Source: Candidatus Krumholzibacteriota bacterium (GTDB lineage: Bacteria > Krumholzibacteriota > Krumholzibacteriia > Krumholzibacteriales > Krumholzibacteriaceae). From it: a DNA stretch of 40,410 nt. The stretch is from contig DAOUUU010000006.1 of NCBI GenBank assembly GCA_030667985.1, forward strand, positions 1 to 40,410. Direction: 5' to 3'. Position 1 is the first letter of the stretch. Each line of letters starts with the position of its first letter. A program made the translations under genes and the position numbers. Positions 32,425 to 40,410 of this stretch are shown piece after piece. Below the pieces are notes generated by a model that saw nothing but the letters and a program-made list of their open reading frames with translations, was not told where the DNA came from and searched no databases.

Positions 32425-33576
32425 TCAATCGAGCTGCTTGCGAAGAAAGGTCGGAATATCGAGATTCTGATTAGTGCGGTTGATTGCACCCACCGCTTCC
32501 GCTCCGACCCCGATGCATCTCTCCTGCTCGACCTCGGCGGATTGTTCCATCAATCCAGCCAGCTCGAAAACCTCAGTTTCACCGGTGCGTGCGGTGAATG
32601 AGGGCGCGATCTCCCTCTCGTGCTGCTCGAAACCGGTTGCGATGACCGTCACGTGGATGCTGTCCCTGTTGGAATCACTCACGACAGCTCCGAATATGAC
32701 GTTGGCATTCTCGCCGGCTTCCTCGCTGACGATCGACGTTGCCTCCGAAACCTCGTGAAGCGACATCTTCTTGTCGCCGGTGATGCTGACGAGAACCCCC
32801 CTCGCACCCCGTATCGAGACATCGTCGAGCAACGGGCTGCTGATGGCCATCCTGGCTGCTTCGGTTGCCCTGCTTTCGCCTGAAGCGACTCCCGTGCTCA
32901 TGAGTGCCTCGCCCATGCCACTCATGATAGAGCGTACATCAGCGAAGTCAAGGTTAATGAGTCCCGGAATCATGATCAGGTCGCTTATGCCCTTGGTCGC
33001 GTGATGGAGTATTTCGTCCGCCTTCGAGAATGCCTCGGTGATAGGCGTATCCTGAGGTACAAGCGAAAGCAGCTTATCGTTCTGTATGATTATGAGGGTA
33101 TCGACCTCTTGCTTAAGCGCCTCTATCCCCATCAGCGCCTGCTGCTCCCTTCTCTTTCCCTCGAACGAGAAAGGCCGCGTCACTATCCCGACAGTCAGCG
33201 CGCCCTTCTCTCGTGCCATCCTGGCTATCGCTGGGCTCGCCCCGGTTCCCGTGCCTCCTCCCATACCCGAGGTGACGAAGACCATATCGGCGCCATCGAG
33301 CAGTTCACTCACGAGATCCCCGTCCTCCTCGACGGCACGGAGACCTACTTCTGGATTCCCACCCGATCCGAGGCCCTTGGTGAGCCTCGTACCAACCTGG
33401 ACCTTCTTGTGAGCTCTCGAAAGCTCCAGTACCTGCGCGTCGGTGTTCACCGCGATAAACTCCACGCCCTCGAGGCCGGATGAAATCATCCTGTTGACGG
33501 CATTTCCGCCTGCACCTCCGACACCGACGACTTTGAGACTTGCCAATTCGTCAAACTCGTCGAACTCGAACCTCAT
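32425..33576 (-). CDS. ftsZ: Cell division protein FtsZ, 383 aa
   Basis: FtsZ is the tubulin-like GTPase that forms the Z ring at the division site. Motifs in order: VVGVGGAGGNAVNRM at the N-terminus, the tubulin signature GMGGGTGTGASP near residue 105, the synergy T7 loop NLDFADVRSIM near residue 205, and a C-terminal linker ending in the conserved peptide NLDIPTFLRKQLD that binds FtsA and other anchors. The ATG has AAGGAGG upstream and follows the ftsA stop by 18 bases. The C-terminal linker is short (about 40 residues). It is the last of the classical dcw genes here; the TPR gene follows. Confidence 0.99.
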   Translation of the reverse strand: MRFEFDEFDELASLKVVGVGGAGGNAVNRMISSGLEGVEFIAVNTDAQVLELSRAHKKVQVGTRLTKGLGSGGNPEVGLRAVEEDGDLVSELLDGADMVFVTSGMGGGTGTGASPAIARMAREKGALTVGIVTRPFSFEGKRREQQALMGIEALKQEVDTLIIIQNDKLLSLVPQDTPITEAFSKADEILHHATKGISDLIMIPGLINLDFADVRSIMSGMGEALMSTGVASGESRATEAARMAISSPLLDDVSIRGARGVLVSITGDKKMSLHEVSEATSIVSEEAGENANVIFGAVVSDSNRDSIHVTVIATGFEQHEREIAPSFTARTGETEVFELAGLMEQSAEVEQERCIGVGAEAVGAINRTNQNLDIPTFLRKQLD

Positions 33577-33594
33577 AATGTGCCTCCTTCTAAG

Positions 33595-34845
33595 TTAAAA
33601 CAAACTCGCTATTCGTTTCAGTTTACCGATTATTCTCCTGACCTGCTTTCCAGCACCACCCCATTCCATATCCGCCAGAAGGCTGTCACGGCCGTAGACG
33701 AGCAGGCCAACGCATGCGCTCCACCCCTCTTCGTAAACAATCTCGGCGAGGCCTTCGAGCCCTGCGGGTGAAGCAACTCTGACCGGTAGATCGAACACCT
33801 GTTCCGCCACTTCGACCATTCCTCTTATCTTTGATCCTCCGCCGGTCAACACGATTCCGCCTCCGAGCATCCTATAGTATTTTTCGCCGACGACAGCATC
33901 CTTGACCATCGTGAATATCTCCTCGCACCGCGGCTCGATGATTGCCGCTACTATCTGCCTGCGGACCTCCTGAGCCTTTCTACCTCCCACGCCCGGGACC
34001 ATAACCGTATCTTCATCGCCTGCCAGCTCGGCCAGCGCTATGCCATACTCCTTCTTCAGGCCTTCTGCCACCGAGGCGGTCGTCCTGAGACCGACGGCCA
34101 GATCTCCAGTCAGCTGAGCGCCTCCGACCGGAACCGCGCCGCTCAACCTTATGCAGCCGCCGTGATAGAGGGCATAACTCGTCACGCCCCCTCCCATGTC
34201 TACCAGCATCGAGCCGCTATCCTTCTCCTCCTCGGTGAGAACCGCCTTAGCGGTAGCGACTGGCTCGAATACAAGATCGACCACATCGAGCCCCGCTTTC
34301 CTTATCACCTTCGCGAGATTCTCGATCTGTGTCGTGTGACCGGTGATGATGTGTACATCCGCTTCAAGCCTCATCGCCGACATGCCGACCGGATCGCGGA
34401 CCCCATCCTGGTCATCGACGACAAAATCCTGAGGGATCGTATGAATGATCTCGCGGTCGTAGGGAAGCGTTATGCTCTTTGCTGCCTCTGTGACACGCAT
34501 GACATCTTTCGTGCTCACTTCTCTCTTGCTGTTTGGAATCGCAATCACGCCGCGGCTGTTGAAACTTCTGATATGCGCACCCGAGACGCTCGCGCAGACC
34601 CCACGTATCTCGACTCCGGCCATCTTCTCGGCCATGAGCCTCGCGCGGATAATCGCCTCAGCGGCTCCATCGATATTGACAACGACACCCTTTTTGATCC
34701 CATCGGAGGGACTGGTGCCGGCCCCGATGATTCGGATCTCGCCATCCGGGCTTATCTCTCCTATCAATACGGAGACTCTAGTCGTTCCCAGATCGATTCC
34801 TACGACATACTCGCTGGATAGACCCAAAACCTCACCCCCTTGCAT
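33595..34845 (-). CDS. ftsA: Cell division protein FtsA, about 416 aa
   Basis: FtsA is the actin-like protein that ties FtsZ to the membrane and recruits the divisome. Landmarks: YVVGIDLGTTRVSVLIGE (phosphate 1), the 1C subdomain around residues 85-160, LVDMGGGVTSYALYHGG (phosphate 2), VLTGGGSKIRGM (adenosine), and a C-terminal amphipathic helix VRRIIGKLKRIASLF for membrane binding. The start is uncertain: ATG 34845, TTG 34860, or TTG 34827, which alone has a strong Shine-Dalgarno (GGGGGTGAGG) and would give a protein opening close to GLSSEYVVGID. The gene overlaps or abuts ftsQ. Confidence 0.97.
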   Translation of the reverse strand: MQGGEVLGLSSEYVVGIDLGTTRVSVLIGEISPDGEIRIIGAGTSPSDGIKKGVVVNIDGAAEAIIRARLMAEKMAGVEIRGVCASVSGAHIRSFNSRGVIAIPNSKREVSTKDVMRVTEAAKSITLPYDREIIHTIPQDFVVDDQDGVRDPVGMSAMRLEADVHIITGHTTQIENLAKVIRKAGLDVVDLVFEPVATAKAVLTEEEKDSGSMLVDMGGGVTSYALYHGGCIRLSGAVPVGGAQLTGDLAVGLRTTASVAEGLKKEYGIALAELAGDEDTVMVPGVGGRKAQEVRRQIVAAIIEPRCEEIFTMVKDAVVGEKYYRMLGGGIVLTGGGSKIRGMVEVAEQVFDLPVRVASPAGLEGLAEIVYEEGWSACVGLLVYGRDSLLADMEWGGAGKQVRRIIGKLKRIASLF

Positions 34846-34849
34846 AATA

Positions 34850-35602
34850 TCAGCGGACAACGACCTGGCGGTTGAAACGGAGGTCTATCATATCGGGAAA
34901 CGACCCGTTATCATCGAGCACTCCGTAAACCGCGTATAGTTTCTGTATTCTTCTCGCGAAATTCTCGGAACCGAGCCGCACCAGAGTCCCGGTTCTCATC
35001 AAAACGAGCATCACTTCATCATTCTGTATGTGTATCTCTGATAGTTCTCCGGCAGTAGAGAATCCGTAATCGTTCAATGTCCCGAGGGCCGACATGACCA
35101 TCCTCATTCGCCGGGCTCCCTTTTCGGTCTCTAGATCCTTTGGGCTGATGCCGGTGATGACCGGCAGATCGATATCTGCATTCCCTGCCCTCCACGGGAT
35201 GACGACGCCCTCCGAATCCACTTCGTAGAGATGCTTCCCGGCCAATATCGCGACCGGCTCACGCTGCATCAGATAGCAATCGATACGGCCCCAGAGCCTT
35301 CTCTTGAAGACAACATCCCTTATCTCCGGGAACTTGAGCAATCGCTCTCTAACCGACGCCAGGGATATGGTCAGAAGATTCTTGCCGAGAACGCTCGACT
35401 CGACCAGACGGAGCGAATCGGCTGGAAGGCTCGAACCGCCGTAGAATTCCACCTTCTCGAGCGTAAACCGCTCCGTTCCGAACACGAGAAAAAGAGCCGC
35501 GCCCATAACAATCCCGGCGAATATACAGATCATTGTTCGCGCGACACCAAGCCGCACCCCAGACCTTCGAACAACCATCGACCTGCATCTTCTCGTTCTC
35601 AT
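34850..35602 (-). CDS. ftsQ: Cell division protein FtsQ/DivIB, 250 aa
   Basis: FtsQ is a single-pass inner-membrane divisome protein. A basic cytoplasmic tail (MRTRRCRSMVVRRSG) is followed by one membrane helix at about 25-42 (ICIFAGIVMGAALFLVF). The POTRA domain comes next (FTLEKVEFYGGSSLPADSLRLV... EIRDVVFKRRLWGRIDCYLMQREPVAIL), and then the FtsQ beta domain with HLYEVDSEGVVIPW. The ATG overlaps the murC stop as ATGA. It sits in the conserved murC-ftsQ-ftsA-ftsZ order, without murB or ddl between murC and ftsQ. Confidence 0.96.
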   Translation of the reverse strand: MRTRRCRSMVVRRSGVRLGVARTMICIFAGIVMGAALFLVFGTERFTLEKVEFYGGSSLPADSLRLVESSVLGKNLLTISLASVRERLLKFPEIRDVVFKRRLWGRIDCYLMQREPVAILAGKHLYEVDSEGVVIPWRAGNADIDLPVITGISPKDLETEKGARRMRMVMSALGTLNDYGFSTAGELSEIHIQNDEVMLVLMRTGTLVRLGSENFARRIQKLYAVYGVLDDNGSFPDMIDLRFNRQVVVR

Positions 35603-36981
35603 GAACCGCTCACCTTTCTCTTCTTCTCGAGGATACGCTCTCCCAGTCTCCAGATATCACCGGCGCCAAGAGTCAGGACGAGATCGCCCTCGCTCAGCGA
35701 GGAGAGCAACGCTCTCTCGAGCTCTTCTCCGTCCGGCATGTAATGAACGTTTTTCATACCGCTCCGCATGACCGCTTGATAGATCAATTCACCGCTGACA
35801 CCCTCTATAGGAATTTCTCCAGCGCTGTAGATTCCTGTGATAAACAACTCATCGGCCGCCTTGAAACTCTCCTCGAACCGCTTGTGTATATCACGCGTCC
35901 TGCTATACCTGTGGGGCTGGAATACCACGACGAGACGGCGATCGAAATTCTCCCTGGCCGTTTCGATCGTCGCGGCGATCTCGGTCGGGTGGTGTCCGTA
36001 GTCATCGATGAACAGAACGCCGTCTGCCTCTCCCTTTAACTCGAAACGACGCGAGACTCCCTGGAAACTCTCAAAAGCCCGTTTGACCGAATCAAGTTCT
36101 ATTCCCAGTTCATCGGCGAGCACACAGACAGCCAGTGCGTTCAGAACATTGTGCCTGCCGGGCAGGCTAAGGAATAGCTCGCCCCGCGGTTCGCCTCCGG
36201 CCAGAAGCGTAAATGTCGTTCCCTCACCGCTGGATTTCTCGACTCTAGCCCTGTAATCGGCCTGCTCGCCGAATCCGTATTTCAGAATGCGCCTCTCTAT
36301 CCTCGGGAGGATGGCTCTCACCCGGCTGTCATCGACACAGCAGATGACGGCGCCGTTGAACGGCACTCTATTCGCGAAAGTGACAAAGGCGTCGTGTATT
36401 TTATCGAGCCCTCCGTAAAAATCGAGATGCTCGGCGTCAATATTCGTGATCACCGCGAAGACCGGTGAGAGGCGTACGAAATTTCCGTCGCTCTCGTCCG
36501 CCTCCGCGACAAGAAATTCACTCTGTCCAAGCCTAACATTGGTCCTGAGGCTCTTGATCTTTCCCCCGACGACGACCGTCGGATCGAGTCCCGCCTCCTC
36601 GAGGACCACCGCGGCAAGCGAGGTCGTCGTAGTCTTGCCGTGAGCGCCAGCGACGGCTATGCCTGTACGCATCCTCATCAACTCGCCCAGCATCTCGGAA
36701 CGGGGTATGATCGGTAGACCCAATCCTATGGCCTCTTTCATCTCCGGGTTTTCTGAACCGATGGCCGACGAGAATACGACGACGTCGCTTCCCTCAACGT
36801 TTCCCTCCTTGTGACCGTAACGGATCGTTGCCCCGATCGATGCGAGACGCTCGGTGATAGCGCTCTTTTCGATATCGGAACCGCTCACCTCGAAACCGAG
36901 GTTTATGAGCACCTCGGCGATCCCGCTCATCCCGATACCACCAACACCGATGAAATGTATATGTCTGGCTTTACCCAACAT
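35599..36981 (-). CDS. murC: UDP-N-acetylmuramate--L-alanine ligase MurC, 460 aa
   Basis: MurC adds L-Ala to UDP-MurNAc, the first amino acid of the peptidoglycan stem. Mur ligase motifs: N-terminal FIGVGGIGMSGIAEVL, P-loop VAGAHGKTTTTSLAA, VAEADESDGNF, TNIDAEHLDFYG, LPGRHNVLNALA and DDYGHHPTEIAATI, ending in the Mur ligase C domain with QPHRYSRT and GAGDIWRLGE. The track start is moved 20 codons to ATG 36981 (MLGKARHIHFIGVGG), which has GGAG eight to ten bases upstream and lies ten bases after murG. Length is normal. Overlaps ftsQ by four bases. Confidence 0.98.
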   Translation of the reverse strand: MLGKARHIHFIGVGGIGMSGIAEVLINLGFEVSGSDIEKSAITERLASIGATIRYGHKEGNVEGSDVVVFSSAIGSENPEMKEAIGLGLPIIPRSEMLGELMRMRTGIAVAGAHGKTTTTSLAAVVLEEAGLDPTVVVGGKIKSLRTNVRLGQSEFLVAEADESDGNFVRLSPVFAVITNIDAEHLDFYGGLDKIHDAFVTFANRVPFNGAVICCVDDSRVRAILPRIERRILKYGFGEQADYRARVEKSSGEGTTFTLLAGGEPRGELFLSLPGRHNVLNALAVCVLADELGIELDSVKRAFESFQGVSRRFELKGEADGVLFIDDYGHHPTEIAATIETARENFDRRLVVVFQPHRYSRTRDIHKRFEESFKAADELFITGIYSAGEIPIEGVSGELIYQAVMRSGMKNVHYMPDGEELERALLSSLSEGDLVLTLGAGDIWRLGERILEKKRKVSGS

Positions 36982-36991
36982 CTCCACTCTC

Positions 36992-38128
36992 CTAAGATCT
37001 TTTTCTATTCTCCTCGACAAAGGCATCGCTATTAGGATCAAGTATCGAACCTATATCGTTGCAGATCATCTCGTCGGCGTTCTTCAGCGCGACCTTTTCC
37101 AGCGCTCTCTTCATGGTCTGGAGCCTTTCACCGGAACTGTCGAAGAGCCGGTCGAGAATTCCGCCTAGTGTCTCACCATTCAGATCACCGTTCTCGATCA
37201 TCACAGCGCCTCCGGCATCGACGAGCACCCCGGCATTGAACCGCTGATGATCGTCCGCCGCGAAGGGATAGGGCGCCAGGACGGCAGGCAGTCCGACCGC
37301 TGCGAGCTCGGAAACGCTGAGTGCTCCGGCGCGTGCGAGCGCCACCGTCGAAGCGCGGTAGGCAAGATTCATGTCCGAGATATAGGGAGTGATGTGGACC
37401 CTCCCGCCCAGATCGCTCAATTGTTTCTTTACCCACTCGTAATCCCTGTCGCCGGTCTGGATGATCCCCTGGATATCATCATGGCTCGCCAGGTACTCGG
37501 CGGCAGCTCTGTTCAGTCTATGCGCTCCCTGACTGCCTCCGAACACGAGGAGAACGGGGCTGCCGGGTGAGAGCCCAAACAGGTCCGAAGGATCATCTGC
37601 GACAGGCGCGACGATTTCCTTCCTCAGCGGATTGCCAGTATGAATGACGCTGTCTCCCTTTTTGAAATAATCTCGAGCCCGTTCGAATCCGATGTATATC
37701 CTGCTCGCTCTCGAGGCAAACAATCTGTTGGTAAGTCCCGGAATCGAGTTCTGCTCCTGCAACACTATAGTGATTCTGAGCATCGAGGCGGCCATCACGA
37801 CCGCAGCGCTCGCATATCCACCCGAACCGAATACGAGATCGGGCCTGAAACGCAAGATCACCTGAAGCGACTGAAAGAAACCGACTAGAAGACTCGCCAT
37901 GGTCAACACTTTTCCGGCTATGCCCCTGCCGCGCACCCCGCGGGAAAATATAAAGCGTATGTCGAATCCGGCCTGTGGGATCACCTTCGCCTCGAGACCG
38001 CTCTTCGTTCCTACAAAGAGAGCCTCGAATCCAGGGTACCGCCGCTTGAGCTCCATGGCGACCGAGAGTGCCGGGTAGACGTGCCCACCGGTTCCCCCTC
38101 CCGCGAATAGAACCTTGAGTGCCGTCAT
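36992..38128 (-). CDS. murG: UDP-N-acetylglucosamine--undecaprenyl-PP-MurNAc-pentapeptide transferase MurG, 378 aa
   Basis: MurG makes lipid II at the cytoplasmic face of the inner membrane by adding GlcNAc to lipid I. It is a GT28 enzyme with the N-terminal loop FAGGGTGGHVYPALSVA, SGGYASAAVV, QEQNSIPGLTNRL, GGSQGAHRLN and the donor-site block GALSVSELAAVGLPAVLAPYPFAADDHQ. The track ORF begins 84 codons too early, inside ftsW; the ATG at 38128 (MTALKVLFAGGGTGG) forms an ATGA overlap with the ftsW stop and gives a normal length. In the dcw operon. Confidence 0.98.
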   Translation of the reverse strand: MTALKVLFAGGGTGGHVYPALSVAMELKRRYPGFEALFVGTKSGLEAKVIPQAGFDIRFIFSRGVRGRGIAGKVLTMASLLVGFFQSLQVILRFRPDLVFGSGGYASAAVVMAASMLRITIVLQEQNSIPGLTNRLFASRASRIYIGFERARDYFKKGDSVIHTGNPLRKEIVAPVADDPSDLFGLSPGSPVLLVFGGSQGAHRLNRAAAEYLASHDDIQGIIQTGDRDYEWVKKQLSDLGGRVHITPYISDMNLAYRASTVALARAGALSVSELAAVGLPAVLAPYPFAADDHQRFNAGVLVDAGGAVMIENGDLNGETLGGILDRLFDSSGERLQTMKRALEKVALKNADEMICNDIGSILDPNSDAFVEENRKRS

Positions 38129-39297
38129 TTCTTTCTCCTCACATACCGCGACTGTACTGCATAGACCTTCTTCTTCTTCGTTTTTCGTTCGGGCGTCCTG
38201 GCCATCCTGCGTCCGCCATCCTTGCCCTGCGAGGAAATATTGAGAAGAATGCCGACCGTTGCTAGAGAGGTGACCAGCGAGGTTCCGCCAAAGCTTATAA
38301 AGGGCAGAGGCAGACCGACGACCGGAAAGATACCGAGTGTCATGGCCATGTTGATCGCGGCGCTCAGGAATAGCGAGCACCCCAGTCCAAGCGACAGAAG
38401 ATATCCGAAATCATTCGGCGCCCTGTGCGCGTTCGATACGGCCCGAACGAGGATCAGGACAAAAAGAGCGAGGACGAACGTCGTTCCTATGATACCCATC
38501 TCCTCGCCTATGATCGAGTAGATGAAATCGGTATGGGCGTCGGGCAGAAAGTAGAACTTCTGAAGCCCACCTCCGATACCCCGGCCGCCGATGTAACCGA
38601 CTCCATGCGCTATAAGCGACTGATCGATGTGATAGCTGGGCCCGAGCGAACTCCTCGTCCATCCGAACAGGACATTGATGCGCTCCAGGATATTATCCTG
38701 TTTCCAGAGAATAGGCACTGCCGCTGCGGCAAGTGTCAATCCGGACAAAGCAAGATGATGAATCCTGCATCCGCCGACGAAGAAGAGGATGAAAGAGAAC
38801 CCCACGATGTAGGCGGCATTGCTGAAGTTGGGCTGGAGAGCCACCATTATCGCCATCGCGATGCAGATCGAGAGCAACGGGAGAAAACCATTCTTGAATT
38901 CACCGATCCTCTGCCTCGCGTCGGTGAGCCTGGCGGCCAAGAAGATTATAAGCGTGAGTTTGGCGATCTCCACCGGCTGTATGGTTAACTTGTATATCCT
39001 GAGCCAACGGACCGCTCCGCGGACCCGGATCCCGCATATGAAGAGAGCGATGAGCAGGATAAAGGATGCCACGAGCATCCATGTCGAGAACTTCTGATAC
39101 CGATTGAAATCGAACTTCATGAACAGGATCAGCATGCATCCGCCCAGTGCTATCCTGATCAGGTGCTGATGCATGAAGAAATAGGCTGAGCGGAAGCGCT
39201 CGTGCGCAACGATCTGGCTTGCCGATGTAATCATGACCAGCCCGAGAGCCACGAGCACGATCGTCGCGTAGAGCATCTTACGGTCGATTCCCGTCAA
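38125..39297 (-). CDS. ftsW: SEDS peptidoglycan glycosyltransferase FtsW, about 390 aa
   Basis: FtsW is the SEDS-family polymerase that builds septal peptidoglycan from lipid II. It has about ten membrane helices and the family blocks GAVRWLRIYKLTIQPVEIAKL, LQPNFSNAAYIVGFSF, the SEDS stretch GVGYIGGRGIGGGLQKFYFLPDAHTDFIYSIIGEEMG and LPLPFISFGGTSL. A basic cytoplasmic tail ends in KTKKKKVYAVQSRYVRRKK. The start is probably the TTG at 39297, overlapping the murD stop (TTGA) as in other genes here; no Shine-Dalgarno is clear and ATG 39276 (MLYATIVLV) is the alternative. The track's upstream start lies inside murD. Confidence 0.96.
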   Translation of the reverse strand: MTGIDRKMLYATIVLVALGLVMITSASQIVAHERFRSAYFFMHQHLIRIALGGCMLILFMKFDFNRYQKFSTWMLVASFILLIALFICGIRVRGAVRWLRIYKLTIQPVEIAKLTLIIFLAARLTDARQRIGEFKNGFLPLLSICIAMAIMVALQPNFSNAAYIVGFSFILFFVGGCRIHHLALSGLTLAAAAVPILWKQDNILERINVLFGWTRSSLGPSYHIDQSLIAHGVGYIGGRGIGGGLQKFYFLPDAHTDFIYSIIGEEMGIIGTTFVLALFVLILVRAVSNAHRAPNDFGYLLSLGLGCSLFLSAAINMAMTLGIFPVVGLPLPFISFGGTSLVTSLATVGILLNISSQGKDGGRRMARTPERKTKKKKVYAVQSRYVRRKK

Positions 39298-40410
39298 CGC
39301 GCTGCTTTTTTTATTAATTCCCGAACGCAACTCTTGAACACCTCTCCCCTGTCTTCGAAATCGTCGAACATATCGAAACTCGCGCAAGCCGGCGATAGAA
39401 GTACTATCTCGCCCTCGAACGCCTTCCCGCCCGCGATGTCGACCGCTTCCCGCATCGTCGCCGCTCGAACGACCGGCACGGCCGAGCCGACTGTTTTCTC
39501 GATGAGCGATGCGGCCTCTCCAATCGTAACGACAGCCTTTACCTTGCCGAGGGCCGGAATGAGGAGCGAATAATCGCTTCCCTTGTCCTTGCCCCCCAGG
39601 ATAAGCACGACCTTCCGGTCGAGCCCCTTCAGGCTCATTACGGCCGCATCCACATTCGTAGCCTTGGAATCGTTGTAATAGGCCACGCCCTCGATCTCGG
39701 CGACCAGCTCCATCCTGTGAGAAAGCCCCTCAAAACGTGTCAGAGCCGCCTTGCAGGCTTCCCGGGATACGCCGAGCGGCTGCACCGCCGCAATAGCCGC
39801 GAGTGCGTTTTCGACATTGTGGAGCCCTATCACCCTCAGATCGGATCTCCCGAGGACCGGCTCCCTCTCGCCTTTCCATTCCATAACGAGCATTTCACCG
39901 TCGAGAAAGGCGCCCCCGGGAACCGGCCCGCCGGACGAAAACGGGACAGTCGCTCCCTCGAATCTATCGGCTATCAGCCTGCATCCCTCGTCCTGAGCGT
40001 TAAAAAAGAAGAAATCATCCTCTCCCATGTTCTCTACAATTCTCGATTTGGCTGCGATGTATTCATCCATATCCCCGTACCGGTCGAGATGGTCCGGTGT
40101 CAGGTTCAACAGTCCCGCCACCATCGGATGGAATCGGAGAACGGATTCGAGCTGAAAGCTGCTCACCTCGAGAACGAATATCCCGCCGGAACCCAGATCG
40201 TTCACGACCGAACAGAAGGGCAGGCCTATATTGCCCGCGACCACCGTCTCGTATCCCGCTTCCTTCAAGATCATTCCTATCATATTGACCGTGGTGGATT
40301 TTCCGTTTGTTCCTGTGACGGCCACGATCCTCGCCTCACAGTGCCTGTACCCGAGCTCGAGTTCGCTCATGACCGGGATCCGCGAACGTTTCGCCGAAGC
40401 GACTATCGGA
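39294..40410 (-). CDS. murD: UDP-N-acetylmuramoylalanine--D-glutamate ligase MurD (partial, N-terminus outside window)
   Basis: MurD adds D-Glu to UDP-MurNAc-L-Ala. The frame stays open to the window edge; the Met at 40370 in the track (MSELELGYRH) is internal, because the frame upstream reads PIVASAKRSRIPV, which matches the MurD stretch before the P-loop. The central and C-terminal domains are visible: VTGTNGKSTTVNMIG, NLTPDHLDRYG, HNVENALAAIAA, YYNDSKATNVDAAVMSL, LILGGKDKGSDY and LLSPACASFDMFDDFEDRGEVF. About 90-100 N-terminal residues (UDP-binding domain) are missing. It is the first dcw gene visible; ftsW follows with a four-base overlap. Confidence 0.97.
   Translation of the reverse strand, partial: PIVASAKRSRIPVMSELELGYRHCEARIVAVTGTNGKSTTVNMIGMILKEAGYETVVAGNIGLPFCSVVNDLGSGGIFVLEVSSFQLESVLRFHPMVAGLLNLTPDHLDRYGDMDEYIAAKSRIVENMGEDDFFFFNAQDEGCRLIADRFEGATVPFSSGGPVPGGAFLDGEMLVMEWKGEREPVLGRSDLRVIGLHNVENALAAIAAVQPLGVSREACKAALTRFEGLSHRMELVAEIEGVAYYNDSKATNVDAAVMSLKGLDRKVVLILGGKDKGSDYSLLIPALGKVKAVVTIGEAASLIEKTVGSAVPVVRAATMREAVDIAGGKAFEGEIVLLSPACASFDMFDDFEDRGEVFKSCVRELIKKAAR

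Noticed and set aside
36992-38380. Longer 462-aa start for murG
   Set aside because: The extra 84 residues overlap ftsW and lack homology-like content; the ATG at 38128 gives the standard N-terminus and an ATGA overlap.

Overview
The window is a dense, moderately GC-rich bacterial chromosome segment with no sign of mobile DNA. It carries almost only housekeeping and envelope genes, most on the minus strand. The cell looks Gram-negative-like (diderm). Evidence for this is a Wzi-like outer-membrane barrel, lipoproteins with lipoboxes, small secreted barrel-like proteins and an LpxL/HtrB-fold acyltransferase. An MglA-type GTPase with a long tail, a single-domain response regulator, many TPR proteins, a UbiA enzyme resembling archaeal-type lipid prenyltransferases and an MJ0042 zinc-ribbon protein together suggest an uncultured FCB-related or neighbouring candidate phylum (for example Krumholzibacteriota or Eisenbacteria). 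That placement is inference from gene content, not a phylogeny.

Layout, left to right. (1) 1-1443: the 5' part of a secreted lipoprotein gene with an Ig-like region and a TolB-like propeller, cut by the window edge and absent from the ORF track. (2) 1586-3680: groES-groEL with a textbook CIRCE operator, an upstream sigma70-like promoter and a strong terminator. (3) 3757-11699: a tight minus-strand run valS-rodZ-like-uvrB-nadC-birA-coaX, mixing translation, cell shape, DNA repair and cofactor synthesis. (4) 11782-16174: an envelope run of TPR protein, Wzi-like porin, UbiA prenyltransferase and UppP. (5) 16322-19672: response regulator plus secreted barrel-like protein, MglA-like GTPase, a small lipoprotein, and a small zinc-ribbon protein. 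(6) 19772-23479, the only long plus-strand unit: acyltransferase, PimA-like GT4 glycosyltransferase, MFS transporter and an unknown protein. The first two resemble the actinobacterial phosphatidylinositol-mannoside gene pair. (7) 23476-27613: pseudo-receiver/HATPase protein, MJ0042 zinc-ribbon protein, HD-domain protein and recG, with rpmB divergent from recG. (8) 28137-29054: a PLDc_N-like mini membrane protein and a bacterial PH-domain protein. (9) 29191-40410: the division and cell-wall (dcw) cluster in transcription order murD (cut by the edge)-ftsW-murG-murC-ftsQ-ftsA-ftsZ, followed without a real gap by a large TPR protein and a radical SAM protein.

Many genes overlap by four bases (ATGA, GTGA or TTGA), pointing to translational coupling, and GTG/TTG starts are frequent. 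Several ORF-track starts were moved to better-supported internal starts; each entry says why. I found no tRNA, rRNA, CRISPR array, insertion sequence or obvious defence system. The most unusual points are the PIM-like acyltransferase/glycosyltransferase/transporter operon, the DGGGP-synthase-like UbiA next to UppP and Wzi, the MglA GTPase with an acidic tail and C-terminal beta module, and a Thr in place of the first His of the ValRS HIGH motif.
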